DNA of 64,000 bases from Halomonas sp. 1513 (GTDB taxonomy: Bacteria; Pseudomonadota; Gammaproteobacteria; Pseudomonadales; Halomonadaceae), in NCBI GenBank assembly GCA_001971685.1, contig CP019326.1, positions 3,100,001 through 3,164,000 of the forward strand, given 5' to 3'. The notes below the pieces were generated by a model. The model saw nothing but the letters and a program-made list of their open reading frames with translations, was not told the origin of the DNA and made no database searches. The number at the start of each line of letters is the position of its first letter. The stretch's first letter is position 1. Positions 47,522-56,000 of the stretch are shown here, one piece after another. The position numbers and the translations under genes were made by a program.

Positions 47522-47562
47522 CCTGTCAGGACACTCGGCGATACGCGCCGAGTGTCGACAGG
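47522..47562 (+). promoter_or_regulatory. RBS-masking hairpin in leader
   Basis: CCTGTC pairs with GACAGG (47522-47527 with 47557-47562) and ACACTCGGCG with CGCCGAGTGT (47531-47540 with 47546-47555), giving 16 base pairs with a small internal loop. The right arm contains AGG of the AGGAG ribosome-binding site (47560-47564) for the gene at 47572, so the folded form should limit translation. Confidence 0.6.
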
Positions 47563-47571
47563 AGCACATGG

Positions 47572-48204
47572 ATGAACCGCAACGCTTCGCCGAGCGCCGC
47601 TACGCTGGTGCTAATCGTGGTAGCAGCGCTCGCCCTTGGCGGCCTGGGGCTGTCGCTGAGTGACCTGCGCCTACCGCTAGGCGCCGAGGATCTCGTGGCA
47701 CTGGCAGTTTACGGCCTGGCAGTGACAGGACTGCTGTGCCTGCTGATGCTGGTGGCGAGCCTGGTCAGTGGCCTGCGTGTCCAGCAGGCGGCGCTCATTC
47801 AGAGCCTCGAGACACAGAGCCGCCAGCTGCGCGCCGCCGAAGCCGCCCAACTGATGGAGCGCTTCGTGCATCAGGCCGAAGCGCTGCTCGACAAGGAGAG
47901 CCTCGACCCCAACAAGCGCAGCGTACTGCGCTGCCTTGCGGTGGACGCCATGCGCGGCAACACCGGCCGCGGCGATCCCAATATCGCGCGACTCGGGCGC
48001 CTGTTCGAATGGCTGGCCGGCGAGGCCGAGCAGGCCAGCGGCGATAGCGCCCGCCTGGGCCTGATCGATCCGGTGCTGCGCCAGTATGCCGAGATCGCCG
48101 AACAGCTATGTCAGGTAGGTGAATGCGATGCCGAGCGTATGGCGGTGTTTTTACGCCACCAGCCGCGACAGCCGGCCGCGGCGAGTGACGAAGCCGCCGA
48201 CTAG
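47572..48204 (+). CDS. Hypothetical two-helix membrane protein
   Basis: A 210-residue inner-membrane protein. Two transmembrane helices (about 9-28 and 42-66) are followed by a 145-residue cytoplasmic helical domain that begins with a probable coiled coil (about 70-100, QQAALIQSLETQSRQLRAAE). No family is recognised. The ATG at 47572 has AGGAG seven bases upstream, partly hidden in a hairpin. An out-of-frame ATG four bases earlier is not used. It lies downstream of the LolA-like gene, and a shared envelope role is possible but unproven. Confidence 0.75.
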   Translation: MNRNASPSAATLVLIVVAALALGGLGLSLSDLRLPLGAEDLVALAVYGLAVTGLLCLLMLVASLVSGLRVQQAALIQSLETQSRQLRAAEAAQLMERFVHQAEALLDKESLDPNKRSVLRCLAVDAMRGNTGRGDPNIARLGRLFEWLAGEAEQASGDSARLGLIDPVLRQYAEIAEQLCQVGECDAERMAVFLRHQPRQPAAASDEAAD

Positions 48205-48207
48205 CAC

Positions 48208-48573
48208 TTAGGCGCTGCCGGGCACCAAGGCGGTGACGGTAATCTCGACCTTGAGCTCATCGGCCGGCAGCGCCGCGCATACGCAGGTGCGCGCCGGTGC
48301 ATGCCCCTCGGGCACCCAGGCATCCCAGACCGCATTCATCGCCGCCACATCGTGGCCATCCTTGAGGTAGATCGTCGCCGACAGCAGGTGCTCGCGATCG
48401 GAGCCGATCTCGGTGAGGAGCGCATCGACCCGCGCCAGCATGCTCTCGGTCTGGGCGGTGATATCGCCGTGCCGCGCCTCGGGCCCGGCCACCTGGCCAC
48501 ACAGCCAGGCCACGCCGTTGTGGATTACCGCGCGGCTCATGCGCGCCTTGGTGTCATGACGGGTGATAGACAT
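48208..48573 (-). CDS. RidA-family protein (YoaB-like)
   Basis: A 121-residue small trimeric-fold protein of the RidA/YjgF superfamily. The conserved Arg that binds carboxylates is in [12 protein letters not shown], and the C-terminal Glu is in [10 protein letters not shown]. RidA hydrolyses reactive enamines and imines; subfamilies near YoaB keep the Arg but have unassigned roles. AGGAG precedes the ATG. It is convergent with the two-helix membrane protein gene, three bases apart. Confidence 0.9.
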   Translation of the reverse strand: MSITRHDTKARMSRAVIHNGVAWLCGQVAGPEARHGDITAQTESMLARVDALLTEIGSDREHLLSATIYLKDGHDVAAMNAVWDAWVPEGHAPARTCVCAALPADELKVEITVTALVPGSA

Positions 48574-48641
48574 TGCCCTGCTCCTGATTAGACTGCATAA
48601 GTGGCATGATGAACTGAAATTTTATCTGAATGCGACGGTTT

Positions 48642-48989
48642 TCACTGCGCTTTCGCGCAGTCGATGCATTTCAACACCAGCGGATCCCATTCGAGACGTT
48701 TGGCGGCGATCCACTCGCCGCAGCCGATACACTCGCCGAAGTCGCCGCGCTCGATGCGTATCAGTGCCGCCTCGATACGCTTCAGGGCCAGCTGGCGGCG
48801 CTCCTCCTCGGCCTTGGCCATGGCCTGGCCCTGCATCGCGTCCATCCGCGACAGCCGCCCCACCGAGGTCTGGTCGAGCACCACGGTGTCGCGTGCTTCG
48901 CTGCTCGACGCGCTATCGGCGAGCAGTTCCTGGCGCAGCGCCGCCAGCCGCGCCTCTACCGTCGGCATGTCGAGTTCGGGGTGGTTCAT
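48642..48989 (-). CDS. TraR/DksA-family zinc-finger protein
   Basis: A 115-residue protein with a long helical segment (about 15-80) and a C-terminal four-Cys zinc finger (CIGCGEW, then CIDCAKAQ at the very end). It lacks the long coiled coil and the DxxDxA tip motif of DksA, so it is a shorter DksA-like protein of the YbiI/TraR type, which may bind the RNA polymerase secondary channel. The ATG at 48989 has AGGAG upstream; the eleven codons before it are not needed. Confidence 0.88.
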   Translation of the reverse strand: MNHPELDMPTVEARLAALRQELLADSASSSEARDTVVLDQTSVGRLSRMDAMQGQAMAKAEEERRQLALKRIEAALIRIERGDFGECIGCGEWIAAKRLEWDPLVLKCIDCAKAQ

Positions 48990-49107
48990 CTCGGGCTCCT
49001 CGCTAACCTGGCTACGCCGCACTTGTTATGCTGCACGCCTGCCGGCGTCGCGCCGACCATGCCATCATCTTGCCATCCGCGGCACGTCGACGCACAGGGA
49101 GGCGCAA

Positions 49108-50304
49108 ATGGGGTATCGCACCCTGCTACGTCAGCACTACGGCCTGCTGGGCATCGCCTTCCTGGCGATGTTCACCTCGAGCCTCGGCCAGAGCTTCTTC
49201 ATCGGCCTGTTTCAGGCACCGATCAGCCAGCAGCTGGGCCTCAGCGCCGGCCAGTTCGGCAGCGCCTACGCCCTGGTGACGCTGGCCGCCGGCTTCGCCA
49301 TGCTGCGCTTCGGTCCCGCCATTGACTGGATCCCACCGCGACGCTTCGCCGCGCTGGTGCTGGGCGCGCTGCTCGTCGGCATCCTGCTGCTGACGCTCTC
49401 GCCGTGGTGGCTAGCCGGCCTGCTGGGGCTCGGTCTGGTGCGCTTCTGCGGCCAGGGCATGATGACGCATCTGGGCAACACCCTGGCCGGGCGCGAATTC
49501 AGCCATCAGCGCGGCCGCGCCCTGGGCCTGGTCGGCCTGGGGATGATGCTCGGCGAAACCCTGCTGCCACCGCTGATGGCGGCGCTGTTGATCTGGCTCG
49601 GCTGGCGTGAACTATGGTGGCTGTTCTGCCTGGTGCTCGCCTCGCTGTGGCTGCCGCTGCTGCTGCGCGCACGCTGGCCCGACGCACCGCGCCAGCGTCC
49701 GCGGCGCGGCCAGCCGCAGCAAGGCCCGCGACCGTTTCGCGACCACCGCTTCTGGCGCCTGCTACCGCTACTGATGATCCTGCCGGTGACCATGACCGGG
49801 ATGTTCATCTACCAGGCCAGCATGACCGCCGACCTGGGCAGCAGCCTGGCCGTCTATGCGCTGGCACTAACCGGGATGGGCATTGCCAAGCTGCCCGGCG
49901 CGCTGCTCGGCGGGCGCCTGGTGGACCGTATCGGGCCGCTGCTGCTGGCGCGCTGCTACCTGTTGCCCTTTGCCCTGGCCCTGCTGCTGGCGCTGGTGGT
50001 GGGTGGCCACGTTGGCGTGTGGGCGCTGATGGTCGGCGGCGGACTGTCGATGGGTGCCCAGGAGCCGGTCGCCACCAGCCTGCTGGTCAAGCTGTGGGGC
50101 GTGGAGCACCTCGGGCGGGTGCGTGCCACCCTGAGTGCCTGCATGGTCTTCGCCACCGGCCTGGCGCCGGCAGTGCTGGGCATCGCTCTCGACCTGGGCA
50201 GCAGCTTCGGCCACATCCTGGCCGGCATGCTGGCGCTGCTGGTGGCCGGCTGGGGCCTGGCCCAGGGGCCGCTGACCCGCCTGCCGTCAACGCCGCGCGA
50301 TTGA
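49108..50304 (+). CDS. MFS transporter
   Basis: A 398-residue membrane protein with about twelve helices. Helix 1 is LLGIAFLAMFTSSLGQSFFIGLF, and the middle loop RWPDAPRQRPRRGQPQ separates two six-helix halves. The motif GLVRFCGQGMMTHLGNTLAGREF with Arg-rich loop is seen in an MFS group often annotated as YbfB or OxlT-like. The ATG at 49108 follows GGGAGG; the frame upstream overlaps the zinc-finger gene and is a shadow. Substrate unknown. Confidence 0.88.
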   Translation: MGYRTLLRQHYGLLGIAFLAMFTSSLGQSFFIGLFQAPISQQLGLSAGQFGSAYALVTLAAGFAMLRFGPAIDWIPPRRFAALVLGALLVGILLLTLSPWWLAGLLGLGLVRFCGQGMMTHLGNTLAGREFSHQRGRALGLVGLGMMLGETLLPPLMAALLIWLGWRELWWLFCLVLASLWLPLLLRARWPDAPRQRPRRGQPQQGPRPFRDHRFWRLLPLLMILPVTMTGMFIYQASMTADLGSSLAVYALALTGMGIAKLPGALLGGRLVDRIGPLLLARCYLLPFALALLLALVVGGHVGVWALMVGGGLSMGAQEPVATSLLVKLWGVEHLGRVRATLSACMVFATGLAPAVLGIALDLGSSFGHILAGMLALLVAGWGLAQGPLTRLPSTPRD

Positions 50305-50358
50305 CCGGCGTCCAGAGGGCAGCATGCCGCCAATGACGTATTGAAACGTCCGGGGGGC

Positions 50359-51213
50359 TCAGCGCAGCAGCAATACCGGCACGCTGGCGCGGCGCAGCAT
50401 CGCCGTGGTGGTGCTGCCCACCAGCAGGTGACGAATCCGCGAATGGCCGTAGGCACCCATCACCAGCAGGTCGATGCCCTGCTCTTCCTTGTAGTTGCGC
50501 AGGGTCTCCTCCACCTCGCCGGCGCGAATCGCCCCCTGCGCCTCGAGCCCCGCGGCGCGCAGGGTCTCGAGCGCCCACTCGAGCTGCGAGCGGTTGTCGC
50601 CGGTCTCGGCGCCGACGATCACCACGTGCACCGGAATGCCCTCGAACAGCGGGCTCTTGGCGATCATCTCGACGCCCTTGCGGGTGGTCTTGCTGCCGTC
50701 GAAGGCGATCAGCACCTGGCTGGGTGTCTGGAACTGGTCCGGCACCATCAGGATCGGCCGGTGCAGGCTGCGCACCACCCGCTCGAGGTTCGAGCCCAGG
50801 TGGTCGACGGCCTGGTGAGCGGTCTCGCCGCGCTTGCCGATCACCAGCAGGCGGATCTCGTTCTCCAGCTCGCTGAGCGTCTCGACCAGGGTGCCGTTGC
50901 GCTGGCGGGTGGCCGGCTCGTCGACACCGGCTCCGACCGCCCGGGTCTTGGCCGCAGACAGCATCACCCGGCCCTGCTCCTGGGCCAGCTTGGCGCGCTG
51001 CTCATCGAGGTTGGCCAGCTCCTCCAGCAGGTGCTCCCGCGAGCCCAGGCCGATGTTGCCGGACAGGTCCGCCTCGGCGACCTGCGGGTGGTTGTCCACC
51101 ACGTGCAGGAAGGTCAGCGGCGCCGCCAGCGCCTGGCTGGCCCAGGCTGCGTAGTCGCATACGCCTTCAGAAAAGTGCGAGCCGTCGATGGCGGCCATTA
51201 CCTGATCTGTCAT
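50359..51213 (-). CDS. Tandem-domain universal stress protein
   Basis: A 284-residue protein with two UspA folds (about 1-150 and 160-284). The second domain has an intact ATP-binding loop, MGAYGHSRIRHLLVGSTT, and the acidic residue in LIAFDGSKTT. The first has a degenerate loop, GKRGETAHQAVDHLGSN. This is the UspE-like or hypoxia-type tandem arrangement, in which one domain binds nucleotide. No Anr box is visible upstream, unlike the single-domain Usp gene at 14412. It is convergent with the MFS gene. Confidence 0.92.
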   Translation of the reverse strand: MTDQVMAAIDGSHFSEGVCDYAAWASQALAAPLTFLHVVDNHPQVAEADLSGNIGLGSREHLLEELANLDEQRAKLAQEQGRVMLSAAKTRAVGAGVDEPATRQRNGTLVETLSELENEIRLLVIGKRGETAHQAVDHLGSNLERVVRSLHRPILMVPDQFQTPSQVLIAFDGSKTTRKGVEMIAKSPLFEGIPVHVVIVGAETGDNRSQLEWALETLRAAGLEAQGAIRAGEVEETLRNYKEEQGIDLLVMGAYGHSRIRHLLVGSTTTAMLRRASVPVLLLR

Positions 51214-51323
51214 CGTGTCGTGTCCCGAACTGGCGTGGGTTGGCGCTCGGCGTCGAGCATCATGTTGCTGCCATATCCACTCGTTCTACACCATCGACTT
51301 GTGGAATCCCAGCGCATGGATCG

Positions 51324-51503
51324 TTACGAAACAGGCGCCACCCCTGGCGACGTCAACGCCGCCAGTGAAAAGAGCAGGCCCGAGATCGCAAACAGCGCAC
51401 TGAAGCCCCAGTGGAACCACTGGCGGCCGGCGCGGTTGCGCTTGACCGCCTGGGTCACGGCGATATAGCTGAACAGCGCCGACAGTACGGTGAGCCACAG
51501 CAT
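51324..51503 (-). CDS. Small membrane protein (59 aa)
   Basis: A short gene encoding a 59-residue protein that starts MLWLTVLSALFSYIAVTQAV and has a second hydrophobic helix (about 33-50) after a basic, Trp-containing loop (KRNRAGRQWFHWG). GGAGG lies eight bases before the ATG, and codon third positions follow the genome pattern. It is downstream of the aldo/keto reductase gene on the same strand (28-base gap), so probably co-transcribed. No function known. Confidence 0.65.
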   Translation of the reverse strand: MLWLTVLSALFSYIAVTQAVKRNRAGRQWFHWGFSALFAISGLLFSLAALTSPGVAPVS

Positions 51504-51531
51504 AGGAACACCTCCAGAAGCGCCTTGGCTG

Positions 51532-52563
51532 TTAGAGTCCGAACAGGTCGGCCTTGGGCGGCATGCCCACCTCCTCGACCAGTGCGTACACCTGGTCGAG
51601 CAGGTCGCGCTCGGGATAGTTGCCGTCGCAGGCCGCCAGCATCGCCTCGACCTGACGCTCGTTGTTGGCGCTGACCACCAGCGAGGTCACCGCTGGGTGC
51701 GCCAGGGCGAACTTGAGCGCGAAGTCGGTCCAACCGCCGTCCGGCTCGCCGATGTGCGCACGGATCTTGTCGAGCAGGGCGTAGCGCGAATCCCAGCCGG
51801 CGCGGTGCTTGAGGTCGTCTGCCGGCAGGCCCTCGCGCTGGACTCGCTTGTCGGTCAACATGCCCTGCAGCAGCGGGCGAATGGCCAAAAATCCCCGGCC
51901 CTCCTGCGCCAGGCGATCGAGAATCGGCAGTGCCTCGGGCTCGATGACATTGAAGAAGTGCGCCACGCCAGCATAGGCGTCGGTGTCCAGCGCCGCCCGG
52001 GCGTAGCCCATGGTATGCGGGAAGGTGATGAAGTGGCCCACCTTGCCTTCGCGCTTGAGCGCATCGAAGGTCTCGACGAGCGGTTCGAGTATCGCCGGCA
52101 GCGCGCCGATGCGTCGCGCGTCGCCCTCAGCCGCGTAGGCCTCGACCTTGGGCACGTGGGGGCCGCGCTGAAGGTGCTGGACCACGGCGATGCGGTCGGT
52201 ATGCAGGTCGCGCAGCGCCTCCTCGACGCTGTCCCGCAGCACCCGGGGATCGACCTGCCCCTCCTCGTAGTCGGGCGTGGTCATCTTGATCACATGGTGG
52301 ATGTCGTGGCGCTTGGTGTGCCGAGCGAGTATCTCGCTGAGCATCCAACGCGTGCCATAATCGCCGCTGGAGTGGATACAGTTGACGCCTGCATCGAGGG
52401 CTGCCTCGAGGGCCCGGCGCCCCTCGCGGTTCTGCTGCTCCGCCTCGGCCTGGCTGCGCTCGCCGGGAAGCGTCACGTGGTCCGCTGTACTGGTGAAGCG
52501 CATCGCGCCGAAGCAGAGCTCTGAGAGTTCCAGGTCGGTGTTGCCGAATCGTCTATAACGCAT
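51532..52563 (-). CDS. Aldo/keto reductase-like protein, altered active site
   Basis: A 343-residue TIM-barrel protein of the aldo/keto reductase superfamily, opening MRYRRFGNTDLELSELCFGA. The usual tetrad is altered. Tyr69 (SGDYG) and Lys93 (HVIKMTTP) are kept, but the Asp normally five residues before the Tyr is His64, and the histidine strand reads VVQHLQRG, with His shifted by one. C-terminal SLVVSANNERQV is the NADPH-phosphate region. It may be a weak oxidoreductase or a non-redox relative. It lies 48 bases behind the sigma-54 activator gene, on the same strand. Confidence 0.85.
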   Translation of the reverse strand: MRYRRFGNTDLELSELCFGAMRFTSTADHVTLPGERSQAEAEQQNREGRRALEAALDAGVNCIHSSGDYGTRWMLSEILARHTKRHDIHHVIKMTTPDYEEGQVDPRVLRDSVEEALRDLHTDRIAVVQHLQRGPHVPKVEAYAAEGDARRIGALPAILEPLVETFDALKREGKVGHFITFPHTMGYARAALDTDAYAGVAHFFNVIEPEALPILDRLAQEGRGFLAIRPLLQGMLTDKRVQREGLPADDLKHRAGWDSRYALLDKIRAHIGEPDGGWTDFALKFALAHPAVTSLVVSANNERQVEAMLAACDGNYPERDLLDQVYALVEEVGMPPKADLFGL

Positions 52564-52611
52564 GGGATTACCTCGATGTTGTCGTTATCGGGAGGCCTGG
52601 CACTTGATATC

Positions 52612-54615
52612 TCAAGGCCGCTGTTTCAGGTATTTATAAACGGTGCTGCGCGAGACCCCGACCTCGCGTGCCACCTTGGAGACGTTGTACATGTGCCGCT
52701 GGCAGGCTTGCAGGATCTGCTCGGCGAGCAGTCGCTGGCGAGTGTCAGCGGCACCGCTTGGCGGCGTTGACGAAGCGTACTTCTCCTGGCGGCCTGGCGG
52801 CGCTGTCTGACGCTGGCGCGCCGGATCGGGAATCCCCACCAGCGTTTCCATCTCGAAGGTTGCCAGGACATGCTTGCGGGTGATCTTGCTCTCGTCGTTC
52901 AACACCACGAGACGCGTGAGAAAGTTACGCAGTTCACGGATATTGCCGGGCCAGTCATGACGGTGGAGTTCATCGAGGCCGCAGCGCGAAAGCGTGACCT
53001 CGGGGTCGATCTTGCCCAGGATATGCCTGGCCAGCTCGGCAAAGTCCGCACGCTCACGAATATTGGGCAACTGGATGGAAATCGTGCTCAGGCGGTAGAA
53101 CAGGTCGGAGCGAAAGTCACCCGCCTGAACCGACTCTTGCAGGTTGGCATTGGTGGCCGCTACCACCTGGATGTCGACATCGATATCCGTGGTTCCACCC
53201 ACCGGGCGATAGCGTCGATTGTCCAGCACGCGGAGCAACTTGACCTGAGTCGCCAGCGGCAGTTCGCCCAGCTCATCCAAAAAGATGGTACCGCCATTCG
53301 CCTGATGGAAAAGCCCGTTGGCGCCGCCCTTTCGCGATCCGGTAAAGGCGCCATCGACATACCCAAACAGTTCGGATTCGACGAGGTTCTCCGGGATCGC
53401 CCCACAGTTCACCGGTACGAATTGCCCCTCGCGGCCGCTGGCCTGATGGATATACTTTGCGAACACCTCCTTGCCGGTGCCGGTCTCGCCGGTAATCAGA
53501 ATCGGCAAGGTGCGCTTGACCGCATTTTTCAAGTACTTCAGCTGCTCGAGCAGCTGTGGGTCGTTGGCCACGAAACGCGCGTTCGGGCAAGGTTCCGGCT
53601 CGGGTTCGGTGCTGTCGGCACCCCTGGAATCACAATCGCTGGAGGCGTCGCCACGCGACTGAAGGGTGTGCGTGGTCTGCAGCACGTTGGTATTCTCCAC
53701 CGCCAGGAAGTAGTGGCTCCCCACATGGTCGGCGACCATGGTCTCGCCGGTGGCCAACACCTTGTCGATCACCTCGCCAAAGGGGGTGGTGAAGAGGTCA
53801 TTGAAGTGGCTGTCACGGGAGACCCCCATTCCGTCGAGGATGAACAGTGCCTGACGGTTGGCGGCCAGCAAGTGCCCGTCAGGGGTCAGCGCAACCAGCC
53901 CGGCACTGACGGTGTAGCGATACTCACGCCGGCTATGAAACGATAGGATGAGATGCTGCTGATAACGCTCGCGGAAGTAGCCCATCTCGATGTTCTTGGC
54001 CGAGAAATTGACCAGCGCCAGGGTGTGCGGTGGCCGCGGGCAGGAGTCGGACGAGGCATCGAGAATCGCGATGATATTGCCGTCGGGATCAAATACCGGA
54101 GCCGCAGCACAGGTCAGCGTCTTGTAACGATCGAGATAGTGCTCGCCGGCATGCACCAGCACCGGCTGCTTGACCAGCGCACAGGTGCCGAGGGCATTAG
54201 TGCCTTGGAGAGACTCCTGCCACAGCGAGCCGAGGCGAATATTGCGCTGCCGCGCAACGCGCTTGAAATCGCTGTCGGCCCGCGCATCCATGATCAAGCC
54301 GGTCTCGTTGGCCAGCGCCACCGCAAAGCGCGTCCCGGCGATCTGGCCATAGAGAAGATCGAGTTCGGCCCTGGCGATACGACGTATCACGTTGAGTCGC
54401 TCGCGCTCTGCGCACAGCACGTCCTTGGCCACATAGTTGAGTTCCGGTTCATCCTGCGGCGAGAGGCCCACCGCCTGGCAGCGTCGCCACGACGCCTCGA
54501 TCAACGCCTCCTGCGGTAACTCATTGTATGTCGTACTGGCTGACGTGATGCCGATGGCACTCTGGTTGTCGCGTGCCAACGACGCGTGTCGATGGTGGTT
54601 ATCGCTGGATAGCAT
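52612..54615 (-). CDS. Sigma-54-dependent activator, AcoR/DhaR type
   Basis: A 667-residue enhancer-binding protein. The N-terminal GAF-type sensor (about 70-190) is followed by a PAS-like domain (about 230-310), the AAA+ domain (about 350-585) and a Fis-type HTH (about 625-667, NVSKVAREVGVSRSTVYKYL). Walker A is GETGTGKE (376-383) and Walker B GGTIFLDELGELP. The sigma-54 contact loop reads GAFTGS instead of GAFTGA. The ATG at 54615 has GGGAGGAG upstream; 31 earlier codons are discounted. The matching sigma-54 promoter lies at 63809-63824, at the head of the same-strand gene set, and is its likely target. Confidence 0.93.
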   Translation of the reverse strand: MLSSDNHHRHASLARDNQSAIGITSASTTYNELPQEALIEASWRRCQAVGLSPQDEPELNYVAKDVLCAERERLNVIRRIARAELDLLYGQIAGTRFAVALANETGLIMDARADSDFKRVARQRNIRLGSLWQESLQGTNALGTCALVKQPVLVHAGEHYLDRYKTLTCAAAPVFDPDGNIIAILDASSDSCPRPPHTLALVNFSAKNIEMGYFRERYQQHLILSFHSRREYRYTVSAGLVALTPDGHLLAANRQALFILDGMGVSRDSHFNDLFTTPFGEVIDKVLATGETMVADHVGSHYFLAVENTNVLQTTHTLQSRGDASSDCDSRGADSTEPEPEPCPNARFVANDPQLLEQLKYLKNAVKRTLPILITGETGTGKEVFAKYIHQASGREGQFVPVNCGAIPENLVESELFGYVDGAFTGSRKGGANGLFHQANGGTIFLDELGELPLATQVKLLRVLDNRRYRPVGGTTDIDVDIQVVAATNANLQESVQAGDFRSDLFYRLSTISIQLPNIRERADFAELARHILGKIDPEVTLSRCGLDELHRHDWPGNIRELRNFLTRLVVLNDESKITRKHVLATFEMETLVGIPDPARQRQTAPPGRQEKYASSTPPSGAADTRQRLLAEQILQACQRHMYNVSKVAREVGVSRSTVYKYLKQRP

Positions 54616-54672
54616 GGCGCACTCCTCCCGATACGCCGGCAGCACAGTGTGCCACTGGCGATGATTGTTATT

Positions 54673-54685
54673 GTTATTAAATAAC
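54673..54685. promoter_or_regulatory. 13-bp palindrome upstream of the sigma-54 activator gene
   Basis: GTTATTAAATAAC is a perfect palindrome in an AT-rich stretch 58 bases before the activator start, inside its probable promoter (minus-strand TTGGAT and TTTAAT lie nearby). It may be an operator. The remaining 166-bp gap shows no gene. Confidence 0.4.
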
Positions 54686-54781
54686 ATTCTTGAAGGATCC
54701 AACTTCATTCAAAGTTAACCATGTTCGCGGCAGAAGAGTCCAACCAAGGATGTAAGTGATTGACGACACCTAAACCGAGAT

Positions 54782-55522
54782 TCAAGTTGTCTCACCGGGC
54801 AGCGGTGCGGCGTCGCCATCGGTGCCTACCGAAAAGACGTCATACTCGCGAATACCTGGCTCGCGCTGGCCGGTGATGCCGACCCAGCCGTTGGCGCCGA
54901 CACGCTCCGGTTCGATATCCGCCACCTCGTAGTGCCACCAGTCCGGCTCGGCCTCACCGTCCCGCCACCCCTTGGCCTTGACCTGCAAGGCACCGCCCTC
55001 GGCCTCGACCCGAACGCGCAGCCAGCACCAGGCATCGGGCTGCCAGGGGAAGAAGCTCTCGCCCCAGATTCTGGCCACGCCGTGGGGGCGTTGCGGGCCG
55101 CGTTCGGCCTCGCCCTCAGGGTTGTAAGCAACCAGAAACAGGGTCTGGCGCTGCTCGAGCTTGGGCGCTTCATACTCCACCAGGCCGTGGTTAGCGCCCT
55201 TGAAGCACTCGCAGGTGATGCCCTGCTCGGTGCCGCGCTCGCCCTCGCCGTCACCGCGCACGATGACACCGAAACGCGAATCGCCGCTGGTGCTGCGCAT
55301 GCGGGTCAGCACCTCATAGCTCACGGCTCCCCGAGGCACTCGCTCCCAGGCCCAGGCGCGCCGGTTGTTGGTATCAATGCGGTGCCGCAGCAGTTTGCCG
55401 CCGATGGCATCCGCTGCGTCCTGGACCTCGAGGCGATGCCCGCCGGGAATCCAGGCATCCCGCCAATCGGCCGGCGGCTCGCCGCTGGGATAGTCGGAAA
55501 AGTCGGTCAGATATTGCGCCAC
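54782..55522 (-). CDS. Protein of unknown function in the catabolic cluster
   Basis: A 246-residue soluble protein with no signal peptide, rich in Trp and beta-strand-like segments. Stretches such as SYEVLTRMRSTSGDSRFGVI and WCWLRVRVEAEGGALQVKAK recall concanavalin-A-like jelly-roll domains of carbohydrate-active proteins, but no catalytic motif is recognised. The start is GTG at 55522 with AAGGAG seven bases upstream. A 12-bp hairpin separates it from gloA. Cytoplasmic location and its place between gloA and the activator gene suggest a role in handling the cluster's substrate. The fold assignment is tentative. Confidence 0.65.
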   Translation of the reverse strand: MAQYLTDFSDYPSGEPPADWRDAWIPGGHRLEVQDAADAIGGKLLRHRIDTNNRRAWAWERVPRGAVSYEVLTRMRSTSGDSRFGVIVRGDGEGERGTEQGITCECFKGANHGLVEYEAPKLEQRQTLFLVAYNPEGEAERGPQRPHGVARIWGESFFPWQPDAWCWLRVRVEAEGGALQVKAKGWRDGEAEPDWWHYEVADIEPERVGANGWVGITGQREPGIREYDVFSVGTDGDAAPLPGETT

Positions 55523-55553
55523 TGTGTTCTCCTTGCACGCACCGAGAATTGTC

Positions 55554-55586
55554 GATAGCGCCCTTGCGGTCAGGAAGGGCGCTATC
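55554..55586 (-). terminator. Intercistronic hairpin behind gloA
   Basis: GATAGCGCCCTT at 55554-55565 pairs perfectly (12 bp) with 55575-55586 across a nine-base loop. There is no T-run on the minus strand, so it probably stabilises or processes the message rather than ending it. Confidence 0.6.
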
Positions 55587-55598
55587 AAAGGCCTGCCC

Positions 55599-55982
55599 TC
55601 AGGCCGTTTCCGGCATCTCGCGCAGCTCGAGCTTGTAGCCCGTGGGGTCTACGGCAAAGGCGATGCGCATGCCGTTCTGCATGGTCTTGGGCGGCAGCGA
55701 GAACTCAACGCCACGTGACTTCCACTCCTCATAGGTATCGTCGACGCTGACCACGTCGAAGGCCATGTGGCCGTAACCATCGCCCAGGTCGTAGGAGCGC
55801 CCGTCGTGGTTGTAGGTCAGCTCGATCTCATGACCGCTCTTGGGCTCGCGCAGAAAGGCGATGGTGGCATCGTTGCCGGGCAACTCCTCCCTAGCGACGA
55901 GCTCGAGGCCTATCTTCTGGGTGTAGAAGTCGATGGACTCGTCCAGGTCTTCGACACGTATCATGGTATGTACCAGTCGCAT
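55599..55982 (-). CDS. gloA: Lactoylglutathione lyase (glyoxalase I)
   Basis: A 127-residue VOC-fold metalloenzyme that isomerises the glutathione hemithioacetal of methylglyoxal to S-lactoylglutathione. Metal ligands are in place: His5 (LVHTMIRV), Glu54 (EIELTYN), His72 (YGHMAFDV) and Glu119 (YKLELRE). The short form without extra loops is the Ni/Co-activated type of E. coli (135 residues). AGGAG precedes the ATG. Its presence inside a catabolic operon suggests that the pathway makes a 2-oxoaldehyde, or that this copy acts on a related substrate. Confidence 0.92.
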   Translation of the reverse strand: MRLVHTMIRVEDLDESIDFYTQKIGLELVAREELPGNDATIAFLREPKSGHEIELTYNHDGRSYDLGDGYGHMAFDVVSVDDTYEEWKSRGVEFSLPPKTMQNGMRIAFAVDPTGYKLELREMPETA

Positions 55983-56000
55983 TGCTTGCTCCTCACTCGG

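Noticed and set aside
47568..47570. Alternative ATG four bases before the membrane-protein start
   Set aside because: It is in another frame and would not give the protein with the two transmembrane helices.
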